The notes under the pieces are model-generated. The model was not told the DNA's origin. It did not search any database and saw only the letters and a program-made list of their open reading frames with translations. A stretch of 12,064 nt of DNA from positions 1-12,064 of the forward strand of contig RDYC01000274.1 in NCBI GenBank assembly GCA_004293295.1. The letters are read 5' to 3'. Below, piece by piece: positions 5,642 through 12,064 of the stretch. The translations under genes and the position numbers were made by a program. Numbering within the stretch: the stretch's first letter is position 1; every line of letters starts with the position of its first letter. Source of the DNA: Bacteroidota bacterium (GTDB taxonomy: Bacteria > Bacteroidota > Bacteroidia > UKL13-3).

Positions 5642-6469
5642 ATGAACGAACAAGAAACCTTAAAAAATGCCTTGGGTGGTGATATCAATGCTTTTCAGTC
5701 ATTATTTGCTACTTTTCAACACCAACTCAAGTCGTATTTATACCGACTTTTAGCCAATAGGAATGATGCGGAAGATTTAACGCATGATACCTTTATAAAA
5801 GCTTTTGAAAAGTTGGCCACTTTTAAAGGAGAGTCATCCTTGAAAACTTGGGTTTTTCAAATCGCAACTCATCTTTCGTACAATTATTTACAACGGCAAA
5901 AACGCTGGACACCCGATGTGAGTGAGCAGGCTAAAAAATTGGTGCTGGAAAATAACGATTTGCGAAACAGTATTGTTAAAGTGCATGAAACGGCAACCGA
6001 TGCAAGGTACGACATGAAAGAGCATATTGACACTTGCTTTACCTGCATTTCAAAAAACCTACCCATTGAAAATCAAATTGCCATTATGTTAAAAGATGTG
6101 TACGATTTTTCAGTTTCGGAAATCTGCCTTATTCTTGATAAGACATCAGGTATTGTGAAATACTTGTTGCAAGATGGCAGAAAAACCATGACGGATATTT
6201 TTGATAACCGATGTGCCTTGGTAAACAAAAACGGGGTTTGCCACCAATGCTCGGAGCTTAATGGTTGGTTTAACCCAAAGGAAGACCAGCAGCAAGCCTT
6301 GATGAAGTTGGATTTGGTGAAAGGTTCAAAAAAATATAACCGAGACCAATTATATGAAATCAGGACAACCCTTGTAAAAGCCATTGACCCATTGCGTTCG
6401 GCAGGTGCTGACCTCCAAGAAATTTTACTCAAGTGTAACAGCTTAGCCATGGGAGAAATAAGCGCTTAA
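5642..6469 (+). CDS. ECF sigma factor with cysteine-rich C-terminal extension
   Basis: This 275-residue protein is about 90 residues longer than a typical ECF sigma factor. Region 2 is clear: F-x-x-x-L-x-x-Y-L-Y-R, N-D-A-E-D-L-T-H-D-T-F-I-K-A-F (residues 41-55) for core binding, and S-S-L-K-T-W-V-F-Q-I-A-T-H (65-77) for the -10 element. Region 4 (about 138-186) includes L-P-I-E-N-Q-I-A and the helix-turn-helix S-V-S-E-I-C-L-I-L-D-K-T-S-G-I-V-K. Two cysteine groups stand out: E-H-I-D-T-C-F-T-C (His128, Cys132, Cys135), matching the H-x3-C-x2-C spacing of ZAS anti-sigma factors, and C-x8-C-x2-C (Cys191, Cys200, Cys203) at the start of the extension. The extension may replace a separate anti-sigma factor, since none is encoded next to it. 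The product should direct RNA polymerase to a small stress regulon in response to metal or redox changes; that trigger is inference. Confidence 0.9.
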   Translation: MNEQETLKNALGGDINAFQSLFATFQHQLKSYLYRLLANRNDAEDLTHDTFIKAFEKLATFKGESSLKTWVFQIATHLSYNYLQRQKRWTPDVSEQAKKLVLENNDLRNSIVKVHETATDARYDMKEHIDTCFTCISKNLPIENQIAIMLKDVYDFSVSEICLILDKTSGIVKYLLQDGRKTMTDIFDNRCALVNKNGVCHQCSELNGWFNPKEDQQQALMKLDLVKGSKKYNRDQLYEIRTTLVKAIDPLRSAGADLQEILLKCNSLAMGEISA

Positions 6470-6663
6470 CAGAACCTGCGTTTAAGGTATGCGTTGCAAT
6501 AGCACGGGCTCTCCAACAATGATAGCAGGAATACCACCCTCATTTTATTTACCTGTGTAGGTTAAGGGTTTAACATTTATGCTTTAAAAATTATCACTCT
6601 GATTATCTGTATTTTAAAAACCAACTTTAAACACTTAAAGCAGCCGGTTGTTATTCACTTTTA
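6470..6663. other. Spacer between sigma factor and lipoprotein genes
   Basis: These 194 bases contain no gene. No TTTG/TAnnTTTG promoter is visible, although the lipoprotein gene begins here and is unlikely to be reached only by read-through. An AT-rich inverted repeat TTTAAAA (6583-6589)/TTTTAAA (6612-6618) is present. The absence of a housekeeping promoter leaves room for an alternative sigma factor, such as the one encoded just upstream. Confidence 0.3.
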
Positions 6664-7365
6664 ATGAAAAATGCAACCATTATTATTGCACTGTTAACTT
6701 TATTTTCAAGTTGTGTACTTAACAAGAGAATTGTTTACAAAACCACCGACATTCAACTAAACGAGGAGCCTAAACTATCATCAATTGTGCTGAACATTGA
6801 AGAGTTTTCGGATAAGCGAAAAGACTCTTCTGAAAATGCCATTTTTTTTGGAACACATAAAGAGTATGACGAAAACAAACAAGTATTTTGTATTAACGCA
6901 GAACGACACTACAAAAAAGCTCCGGTAAACAAACAAATTTCGAACTTGTTGGTAGAGCACTTAATAAAAACCGGCTCTTTTAAGAATGTGGTGCTTAACA
7001 ACAAAGACAGTGCTGATTACTCTGTTCGTGGTAATTTAACCTATTTTTATGGAAAGCAGGAATACTCTATGGCGGCATTAGTAGGTTCGGCATTTGGGCT
7101 TATCGGTGCAATTGCTACCGCAAATGAAACAACAAAGGGGAAAGTAATTTTTGAACTAACTGATTTAAAAATTTATGACAGAAACAACCAAGTTGTTGCC
7201 GACATTGGAACATTTAGAAAAGAGTTTTCCGGTGAAATGCACGCGGACGCTAGTTGTTGGTGTATTTATGATAATGTAAATACAAAACTTAAGGTATACT
7301 TTACCCAGTTAATTACATTAATAGAAACTGAACTTGAAGACTATACTGCGAAAAAAAGCAATTAA
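6664..7365 (+). CDS. Outer-envelope lipoprotein of unknown function
   Basis: The first 17 residues form a lipoprotein signal: a short positive end, hydrophobic core and lipobox L-F-S-S-C, with Cys17 as the acylation site. The mature part of about 217 residues has alternating strand and helix segments: SSIVLNIEEFSDKRKDS, then a helix KQISNLLVEHLIKTGSFKNVV, then DYSVRGNLTYFYG. A small hydrophobic glycine/alanine-rich stretch follows (AALVGSAFGLIGAIATA, about residues 139-155), then the strand GKVIFELTDLKIYD. This layout resembles YajG-like and ABC-transport auxiliary lipoproteins, which share a fold seen in LPS or lipid transport accessory proteins, but I cannot assign a family. The hydrophobic patch could be a membrane-inserting loop. 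It stands alone, last of the plus-strand block and facing the cyclase genes. Confidence 0.7.
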   Translation: MKNATIIIALLTLFSSCVLNKRIVYKTTDIQLNEEPKLSSIVLNIEEFSDKRKDSSENAIFFGTHKEYDENKQVFCINAERHYKKAPVNKQISNLLVEHLIKTGSFKNVVLNNKDSADYSVRGNLTYFYGKQEYSMAALVGSAFGLIGAIATANETTKGKVIFELTDLKIYDRNNQVVADIGTFRKEFSGEMHADASCWCIYDNVNTKLKVYFTQLITLIETELEDYTAKKSN

Positions 7366-7368
7366 ACA

Positions 7369-7404
7369 CTTTGCCTATTTCAGCAAAGACCTCTTGTTTC
7401 TTTT
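7369..7404 (+). terminator. Weak hairpin with T-rich tail after the lipoprotein gene
   Basis: CTTTGC (7369-7374) pairs with GCAAAG (7383-7388) around an 8-base loop, and the T-rich ACCTCTTGTTTCTTTT follows. It starts 4 bases after the lipoprotein stop. The stem is short, so this is a plausible but weak intrinsic terminator in the convergent gap. Confidence 0.42.
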
Positions 7405-7476
7405 ACCGAAATGCTATTTAATCATTCCTTTAAAGCAAGAAATTGGCACCGAGCTAAACACTTAACCAACCTTGGA

Positions 7477-10080
7477 TTAAATCGTGTTATTGTTATCCAC
7501 TTTTAGGTCTATAAAATACATGTCTACTTCCCCTTTGTTTTTGGCATTAATTTTACCACGATAGGTGCAGCTAAACTCATGCTTGATTAATTCATAGGTA
7601 GCTGCGCTAACATTAATTTTTCCTTCTTCACTATTGCTTTCCATTCTAGCTGCGGTATTTACGGTATCACCCCAAATATCGTAAGCATATTTTTTCACCC
7701 CAACAATACCGGCAACCACCGGGCCTGAGTGAATGCCGATACGTATTTGAAACTTACCGTTATTCTGTTTCATATAATCCCTGATTTCGATTGCGGCTTT
7801 TACCATTCGTTGCGCATGGTCTGGGGTTTCGTTAGGCAAACCACAAACGGCCAAATAGGCATCACCTATTGTTTTAATTTTCTCCAATCCGTGCTTTTCC
7901 ATAATGGTATCAAAGGCTGTAAAATTTTGGTGTATTTCTTGAACCAATTCAGTTGGTGTCATTTGCTCGCTAATACCTGTGAAGTTTACAAAATCAGTGA
8001 ACAATACAGTAACATTATTATACTGTTTGGCCATGGCTTTGCCGTTCTCCTTTAATTCCTCGGCCACTTCGGCTGGAAGGATATTTAACAATAAATCATC
8101 TGATTTTTGTTTCTCATTTTGTAAGGCATTATTTAGCTTCTCTTTCTTTTTGCTTTGGTTATAAAATGCATAAGTAACAAATAAAATTCCCAATAATGCA
8201 CTCGCTAACCCAACATTAATTCCTAAACTACGTGATGCCTTTATTTTTGCCAATTCGTTTTGTTTTTGTAGCATGTCAATTTCTTTGGTCTTTATTGCGG
8301 TTTCATATTTCTTTTGTTTGACCACATTTAATTTCTCGGCCTGTTCTTTCAAGTAAGCCAAACGTTGCAACTCTTTTTCCTTATTACTAAGCCTTAACGC
8401 CTGTTGATGCAAATTGAGCTCCTTTTCTTGTCCAAGTATTTTCTCATCACGGAGTTGTTTTTCATATTTCAGCACCGCTTCCTTTTTCTCAAACTCAAAC
8501 TGCATTTCTTTTTGTGTGATGGCATTTTTCACCTCTGCGCCTTCTACACTATCACGAAGTGTGATATACTCTTTATATGCCTCATAAGCTTTAGCGTAGT
8601 TGCCCTTTTTTTCATATACCTCACTTAAACTATTTAAAATGGTTAATTCCACCTCAATAAATCCAAACTTTTTACTGATTTGTAATCCACGATTTGCGTA
8701 TGCAAAAACAGAATCAAAACGATACGCTGGGTTTACATTTATGCTTTTAAGCATGTCATCTTCCACCTTCATATAAAATAAAGCTATGTTGCACAAATTT
8801 GTTGCCATGCCATTCATATTGCGCATTTCATCGTTATCACTTAATGCCCTATGATAATAACTCAGTGCTAATTTCGGTTTATCTGCAACAGATATGCCTA
8901 GTTGAGTGCAATTGGCTTCTGATAGATTTTGATAAATAGAGCCAAGGTTATTGGCAATAATTGCCACCGCTGTTTTAACCTGCAATTGTTCAAAAATGGA
9001 AAATGCCTTTTGGTAATATTCTAACGCTTTAATGTCATTGGCTTGCTCGTTATAAACATTTGCAATAGAAACCATACTGCTTGCCATATGCGTTTTGTTT
9101 CTCAACCCCTTTGCAATATCCAAAGCCCTGTGCATACATTCTAATGCTTTGGTATAATCAGCAAGCTTAAAGTGTATTTCGCCAATGCTATTTAAGTTAA
9201 TTGCCATTTTTTCCTTATCCAGTAATTGTTCGCTTACAACCAATGATTCTTGCCAATTTTCCAATGCCTTAGGGTAGTTGGACAAAATCATATGAGCTTG
9301 ACCAATATTAAAAAAACATTGCGCTATACCGCGCTTGTCGCCAATTTGTATATAAATTTTGAGTGCTTTTTGATAATACCAAAGAGCTTTGGTATAGTCT
9401 GATAAATCATAATTAATTTCTCCGATGAGCTTAAAATCTTCTGCGATAGCTGCTTTATCACCTATTTGTTCGTCTATTGTTAAAGCACTTTCCATTAACT
9501 CCAATCCTTTATGTGGCTCAAAGGAAAAAGTGTAAACATGGGAGATAAATCGCAAGTTGGCTGCAATACCTTTTTTAAATTGGTATTTTTTGCATATCGC
9601 CAATGAACTGTCGAAATAAACTCTTGCTTTGTTTAAATCATTGAAAAGAATATAACAAGAACCCATTTTGCGCAAATTTTCACTAACGCCATATTGGTTG
9701 TTAATCTTGCGATTTATAACCAATGCTTGTTCAAATAATACCAATGCCTGTTTTGTATCACCACTAGCTGATAAGTTAGTTGCTTTATAATGCAATGCTG
9801 CAGCTTGTTCTAAGTGATTATTTAATTTTTTTGAAAGGGTAATTGCTTCATCTGCTATTTCAACTCCTTTTGTTGGATTTACATCTTTATAGCTATCTGC
9901 TAATAAATTGAGCAGTTTTAATTTGGTTACATTGGGTTTGATGTATTTTTCATTTACAAGAACCAGGCTATCAAACTTTAATTGTGGCCTTGGCGTTTGT
10001 GCTAGTGCATTAAAGTAAGTTGCCCCTCCTAAAAGAAGCAATATCAAATTCAAGACCGTTAATGTTTTTTTAATACTCAT
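7477..10080 (-). CDS. Class III adenylate cyclase with periplasmic TPR sensor
   Basis: This 867-residue signalling enzyme starts with a signal peptide (residues 1-28, ending A-L-A-Q). About ten TPR units follow (roughly 50-510) with an exact 40-residue period seen in the repeated L-x-x-I-G positions 140, 220, 260, 300 and 380. Then come a long charged coiled coil (about 513-617), one membrane helix (619-640), the L-L-L-N-I-L-P linker (663-669) and the cyclase domain (688-859). The catalytic set is complete: metal aspartates Asp696 and Asp740, adenine-selecting Lys736 and Asp801, and transition-state residues Asn808 and Arg812. The Lys/Asp pair predicts ATP rather than GTP as substrate. One active domain per chain means it works as a homodimer. 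If the signal peptide functions, the TPRs sense a periplasmic protein or peptide while cAMP is made inside. It starts 29 bases downstream of a paralogous cyclase. Confidence 0.92.
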   Translation of the reverse strand: MSIKKTLTVLNLILLLLGGATYFNALAQTPRPQLKFDSLVLVNEKYIKPNVTKLKLLNLLADSYKDVNPTKGVEIADEAITLSKKLNNHLEQAAALHYKATNLSASGDTKQALVLFEQALVINRKINNQYGVSENLRKMGSCYILFNDLNKARVYFDSSLAICKKYQFKKGIAANLRFISHVYTFSFEPHKGLELMESALTIDEQIGDKAAIAEDFKLIGEINYDLSDYTKALWYYQKALKIYIQIGDKRGIAQCFFNIGQAHMILSNYPKALENWQESLVVSEQLLDKEKMAINLNSIGEIHFKLADYTKALECMHRALDIAKGLRNKTHMASSMVSIANVYNEQANDIKALEYYQKAFSIFEQLQVKTAVAIIANNLGSIYQNLSEANCTQLGISVADKPKLALSYYHRALSDNDEMRNMNGMATNLCNIALFYMKVEDDMLKSINVNPAYRFDSVFAYANRGLQISKKFGFIEVELTILNSLSEVYEKKGNYAKAYEAYKEYITLRDSVEGAEVKNAITQKEMQFEFEKKEAVLKYEKQLRDEKILGQEKELNLHQQALRLSNKEKELQRLAYLKEQAEKLNVVKQKKYETAIKTKEIDMLQKQNELAKIKASRSLGINVGLASALLGILFVTYAFYNQSKKKEKLNNALQNEKQKSDDLLLNILPAEVAEELKENGKAMAKQYNNVTVLFTDFVNFTGISEQMTPTELVQEIHQNFTAFDTIMEKHGLEKIKTIGDAYLAVCGLPNETPDHAQRMVKAAIEIRDYMKQNNGKFQIRIGIHSGPVVAGIVGVKKYAYDIWGDTVNTAARMESNSEEGKINVSAATYELIKHEFSCTYRGKINAKNKGEVDMYFIDLKVDNNNTI
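7670..7716. repeat. 47-bp direct repeat, copy in the TPR cyclase gene
   Basis: This segment is identical over 47 bases to 10279-10325 in the neighbouring cyclase gene. It encodes the conserved region around Y-D-I-W-G and G-V-K-K. The identity includes third codon positions, more than protein constraint alone requires. A second shared run of 35 bases (7513-7547 and 10122-10156) covers the C-terminal K-N-K-G-E-V-D-M-Y-F. Confidence 0.8.
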
Positions 10081-10089
10081 TTTATGAAT

Positions 10090-10124
10090 GAAATATATTT
10101 CTACATCAATTAAACGTTCACAAA
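10090..10124 (-). promoter_or_regulatory. Possible weak internal promoter for the TPR cyclase
   Basis: On the minus strand, TTTG (10124-10121) is followed after 23 bases by TATATTTC (10097-10090), seven of eight matches to TAnnTTTG. The spacer is at the upper limit for Bacteroidota promoters, and the transcript would start almost at the ATG. It overlaps the end of the upstream cyclase gene. It could give some independent expression, but read-through from upstream is simpler. Confidence 0.2.
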
Positions 10125-12064
10125 ATACATGTCTACTTCCCCTTTGTTTTTGGCATTTATTTTACCTCGGTATTCGCAGGTAAATTCGTTCTTAACCAGC
10201 TCATAAGTAGCTTGGCTAATATTAATTTTTCCCTCTTCGCTATTGCTTTCCATTCTAGCTGCGGTATTCACGGTATCGCCCCAAATATCGTAAGCATATT
10301 TTTTCACCCCAACAATACCGGCAACTACCGGGCCTGAGTGAATGCCTATACGTATTTGAAATTTCCCATTATTTTGTGTCATGTAATCGGTGATTTCGAT
10401 TGCGGCTTTTACCACACGCTGGGCATGGTCGGTAGTTTCGTTTGGCATACCACATACTGCCAGGTAGGCGTCCCCTATTGTTTTAATTTTCTCCAGTCCG
10501 TACTTTTCAATAATGGCATCAAAAGCGGTAAAATTACGGTGTATTTCAGCCACCAACTCTTTCGGGCTCATTTGCTCGCTGAGGCCGGTAAAATTTACAA
10601 AATCAGTAAACAATACGGTTACGTGATTGTACTGCCGGGCTGCTGATTGTCCATCTTGTTTCAGTTCATTGGCTACTTCTTCAGGTAAAATGTTCAACAA
10701 TAAATTATCTGATTTTAGTTTTTCGGCAGAAAGCTGCGATGTGCGCTCTTCAACCATGCGCTCCAATGCCACGTTTTGACTTTCGAGTATTTGCTTTTTT
10801 TCCTGTTCTTGTTTAATGGTGATGTCTGATAGTTCTTTTACTGCCCGAAGCTGTGCGCTTAAATCTTTGTTTAAACGGGCAAATATCCACGCTTGGTAAA
10901 CTGACATGGTAATGGGAATGCTCACAATATCCAACAGAATAACAATACCCAACACTTGAGCCAATGTAGAGTTTGCCGAACTTACTTCAATACTACCCGC
11001 AACAGCACCTAAAACGGTAATGCTAATTAATGAAACAAGAAAAAAGCCAAAGCCGATACCTAAAAAAATTGCTCCTTTTACCTTTTTAATGATTGCCCTT
11101 AACAACCCGATTAAACTGTATACTGAGGCATAAATCACCAATACAACCATAAAAGTATCATTTTCATAGATTGTTGTACTCCAAGATAAGACGCTTCCTG
11201 CAAACAACACCAAAGGAATAATCACCCAAATCTTCTTTTTGATATTAAAGAGCACATGAATAAAAATGGGAAACGTTACACAGGCAATATTGGAGAAAAT
11301 GAAAATGGCATCCGCAAAACGATAGCCCAAATTAGGGTCGTTAACATAAACCACGCCAATAATAGAAGACCAGATTCCGGCAATAGCGGCCATAAACACA
11401 CTAAACCACAAGTTAGATGCATTTTGCCTGTAGAAGAGGTAAAACAACAAATGAAGAAAACCCAACGAAAGAAAGAATATGGCCAACACGGTTAAAGTTA
11501 TCGTGGTCACTATATCATTTAATTTGCTACTAACAATAACCTCATCTGCAATTCCTACTTCCAGGTTAAACCCAAAATCATTGGATTCGTCTTCAAAATG
11601 AAACCTGGCATACCTGATGGCCAATACATGCTTACCAACTGAGTTCATGGTAACCACAAAAGGAGTCCTTTGTGGATTATAGGATTCGGTGCTATCCTTT
11701 CCATTAATCTTGCCATAACTTTTAATTTTTTTACCATCCAAATAAATTTCGGATGCACCCTTTTGGGTTAATGAAAAAGCTAAGGGCTTATTTAACCAAG
11801 AGGAATCAATGGTAAATGAAAGCCTAAACCACCCGATGCCGTTTAATTCACTTGAATCAATATCTTCAGGATAAATCAACTTCCAACCGTTGTCATTATA
11901 ATCCGGCTTGGCCATATCTGCCGAATCGTTGGGCGAAAAGCGCCATTGCTTCTTAAAAAAAACACGATTAATGCTATCCCTGCTTAACGACAATATTATC
12001 GTATCATTGGCGGTATTAGTTGTTTGGGCAAACACGGGCATTACCGGCAAACAACCTATTAATC
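10110..12064 (-). CDS. Class III adenylate cyclase with 7TM-DISM-type sensor (5' end outside window)
   Basis: The frame stays open to the window edge, so the true start lies beyond 12064. A TTG at 12050 is in frame but is only an apparent start. The visible beginning L-I-G-C-L-P-V-M-P-V-F-A-Q is the end of a signal peptide; L-I-G-C could also be read as a lipobox. Numbering from 12050: a beta-sandwich, carbohydrate-binding-like extracytoplasmic domain (about 30-175, with GIGWFRLSFTID and EIYLDGKKIKSYG), seven membrane helices (179-207, 213-236, 246-269, 274-292, 299-322, 326-351, 362-392), a coiled coil (395-448), an L-L-L-N-I-L-P linker (450-456) and the cyclase domain (476-646). Catalytic residues are complete: Asp483, Lys523, Asp527, Asp588, Asn595, Arg599; Lys/Asp predicts adenylate cyclase. 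This is the 7TMR-DISM architecture with a cyclase output, first gene of the tandem pair. Confidence 0.9.
   Translation of the reverse strand, partial: LIGCLPVMPVFAQTTNTANDTIILSLSRDSINRVFFKKQWRFSPNDSADMAKPDYNDNGWKLIYPEDIDSSELNGIGWFRLSFTIDSSWLNKPLAFSLTQKGASEIYLDGKKIKSYGKINGKDSTESYNPQRTPFVVTMNSVGKHVLAIRYARFHFEDESNDFGFNLEVGIADEVIVSSKLNDIVTTITLTVLAIFFLSLGFLHLLFYLFYRQNASNLWFSVFMAAIAGIWSSIIGVVYVNDPNLGYRFADAIFIFSNIACVTFPIFIHVLFNIKKKIWVIIPLVLFAGSVLSWSTTIYENDTFMVVLVIYASVYSLIGLLRAIIKKVKGAIFLGIGFGFFLVSLISITVLGAVAGSIEVSSANSTLAQVLGIVILLDIVSIPITMSVYQAWIFARLNKDLSAQLRAVKELSDITIKQEQEKKQILESQNVALERMVEERTSQLSAEKLKSDNLLLNILPEEVANELKQDGQSAARQYNHVTVLFTDFVNFTGLSEQMSPKELVAEIHRNFTAFDAIIEKYGLEKIKTIGDAYLAVCGMPNETTDHAQRVVKAAIEITDYMTQNNGKFQIRIGIHSGPVVAGIVGVKKYAYDIWGDTVNTAARMESNSEEGKINISQATYELVKNEFTCEYRGKINAKNKGEVDMYFVNV
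10279..10325. repeat. 47-bp direct repeat, copy in the 7TM cyclase gene
   Basis: Identical to 7670-7716 in the TPR cyclase gene and in the same orientation. The copies are about 2.6 kb apart. Homologous recombination between them would delete the TPR sensor gene body and leave one fused cyclase. Confidence 0.8.

Noticed and set aside
7462..7480. Imperfect palindrome TTAACCAA-CC-TTGG-A-TTAA at the end of the TPR cyclase gene
   Set aside because: The two-base centre is too short for a hairpin loop and one arm is bulged; it overlaps the stop codon and is probably coincidental.
7729..8164. Open frames on the plus strand opposite the cyclase domain
   Set aside because: They are antisense to a well-supported coding region, and a similar antisense frame appears opposite the paralogous domain (10338-10646), as expected from shared coding sequence.
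1..12064. CRISPR arrays, tRNA or rRNA genes, transposases, phage or defence genes
   Set aside because: None found on reading both strands; the window is explained by metabolic, envelope and signalling genes.

Overview
The window looks like ordinary chromosome from a member of the Bacteroidota. It is AT-rich, and genes start without clear Shine-Dalgarno sequences. A near-perfect Bacteroidota-type promoter (TTTG, 20-base spacer, TAnnTTTG) lies in front of the MarR gene. The protein types also fit this phylum: 7TM-DISM and TPR signalling proteins joined to a cyclase by an LLLNILP linker. I cannot place it below phylum. There are no rRNA, tRNA, CRISPR or transposase signals.

Layout, left to right. 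At 2-388 is the C-terminal end of a SAM-dependent methyltransferase, cut by the window edge. A 435-base stretch without a convincing gene follows; it holds several inverted repeats and the promoter of the next operon. At 824-3378 is a compact plus-strand operon: MarR regulator, outer-membrane beta-barrel protein, DoxX-like membrane protein and pirin. A strong 17-bp hairpin closes it. At 3588-5188 is a two-gene unit: a zinc-independent quinone oxidoreductase-type MDR enzyme and a small secreted APCDD1-like protein. At 5243-6469 a STAS/SEC14-like protein sits 3 bases upstream of an ECF sigma factor that has a cysteine-bearing C-terminal extension. A lone lipoprotein gene (6664-7365) ends the plus-strand block.

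At 7477-12064 the strand switches. Two class III adenylate cyclases lie in tandem on the minus strand, 29 bases apart. The upstream one (cut by the window edge) has an extracytoplasmic beta-sandwich domain and seven membrane helices. The downstream one has a signal peptide, about ten TPR repeats, a long coiled coil and one membrane helix. Their catalytic domains are about 86% identical by hand count, while their sensor halves are unrelated. They probably feed two different signals into one cAMP pool.

How it fits together: the MarR operon and the neighbouring quinone reductase look like a redox or electrophile response module. The STAS/sigma pair and the two cyclases are signalling units. I see no clearly new system. 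The most notable points are the cyclase pair with signs of domain homogenisation, and the sigma factor with a ZAS-like His-Cys-Cys motif plus a cysteine-rich tail next to a STAS-type protein.
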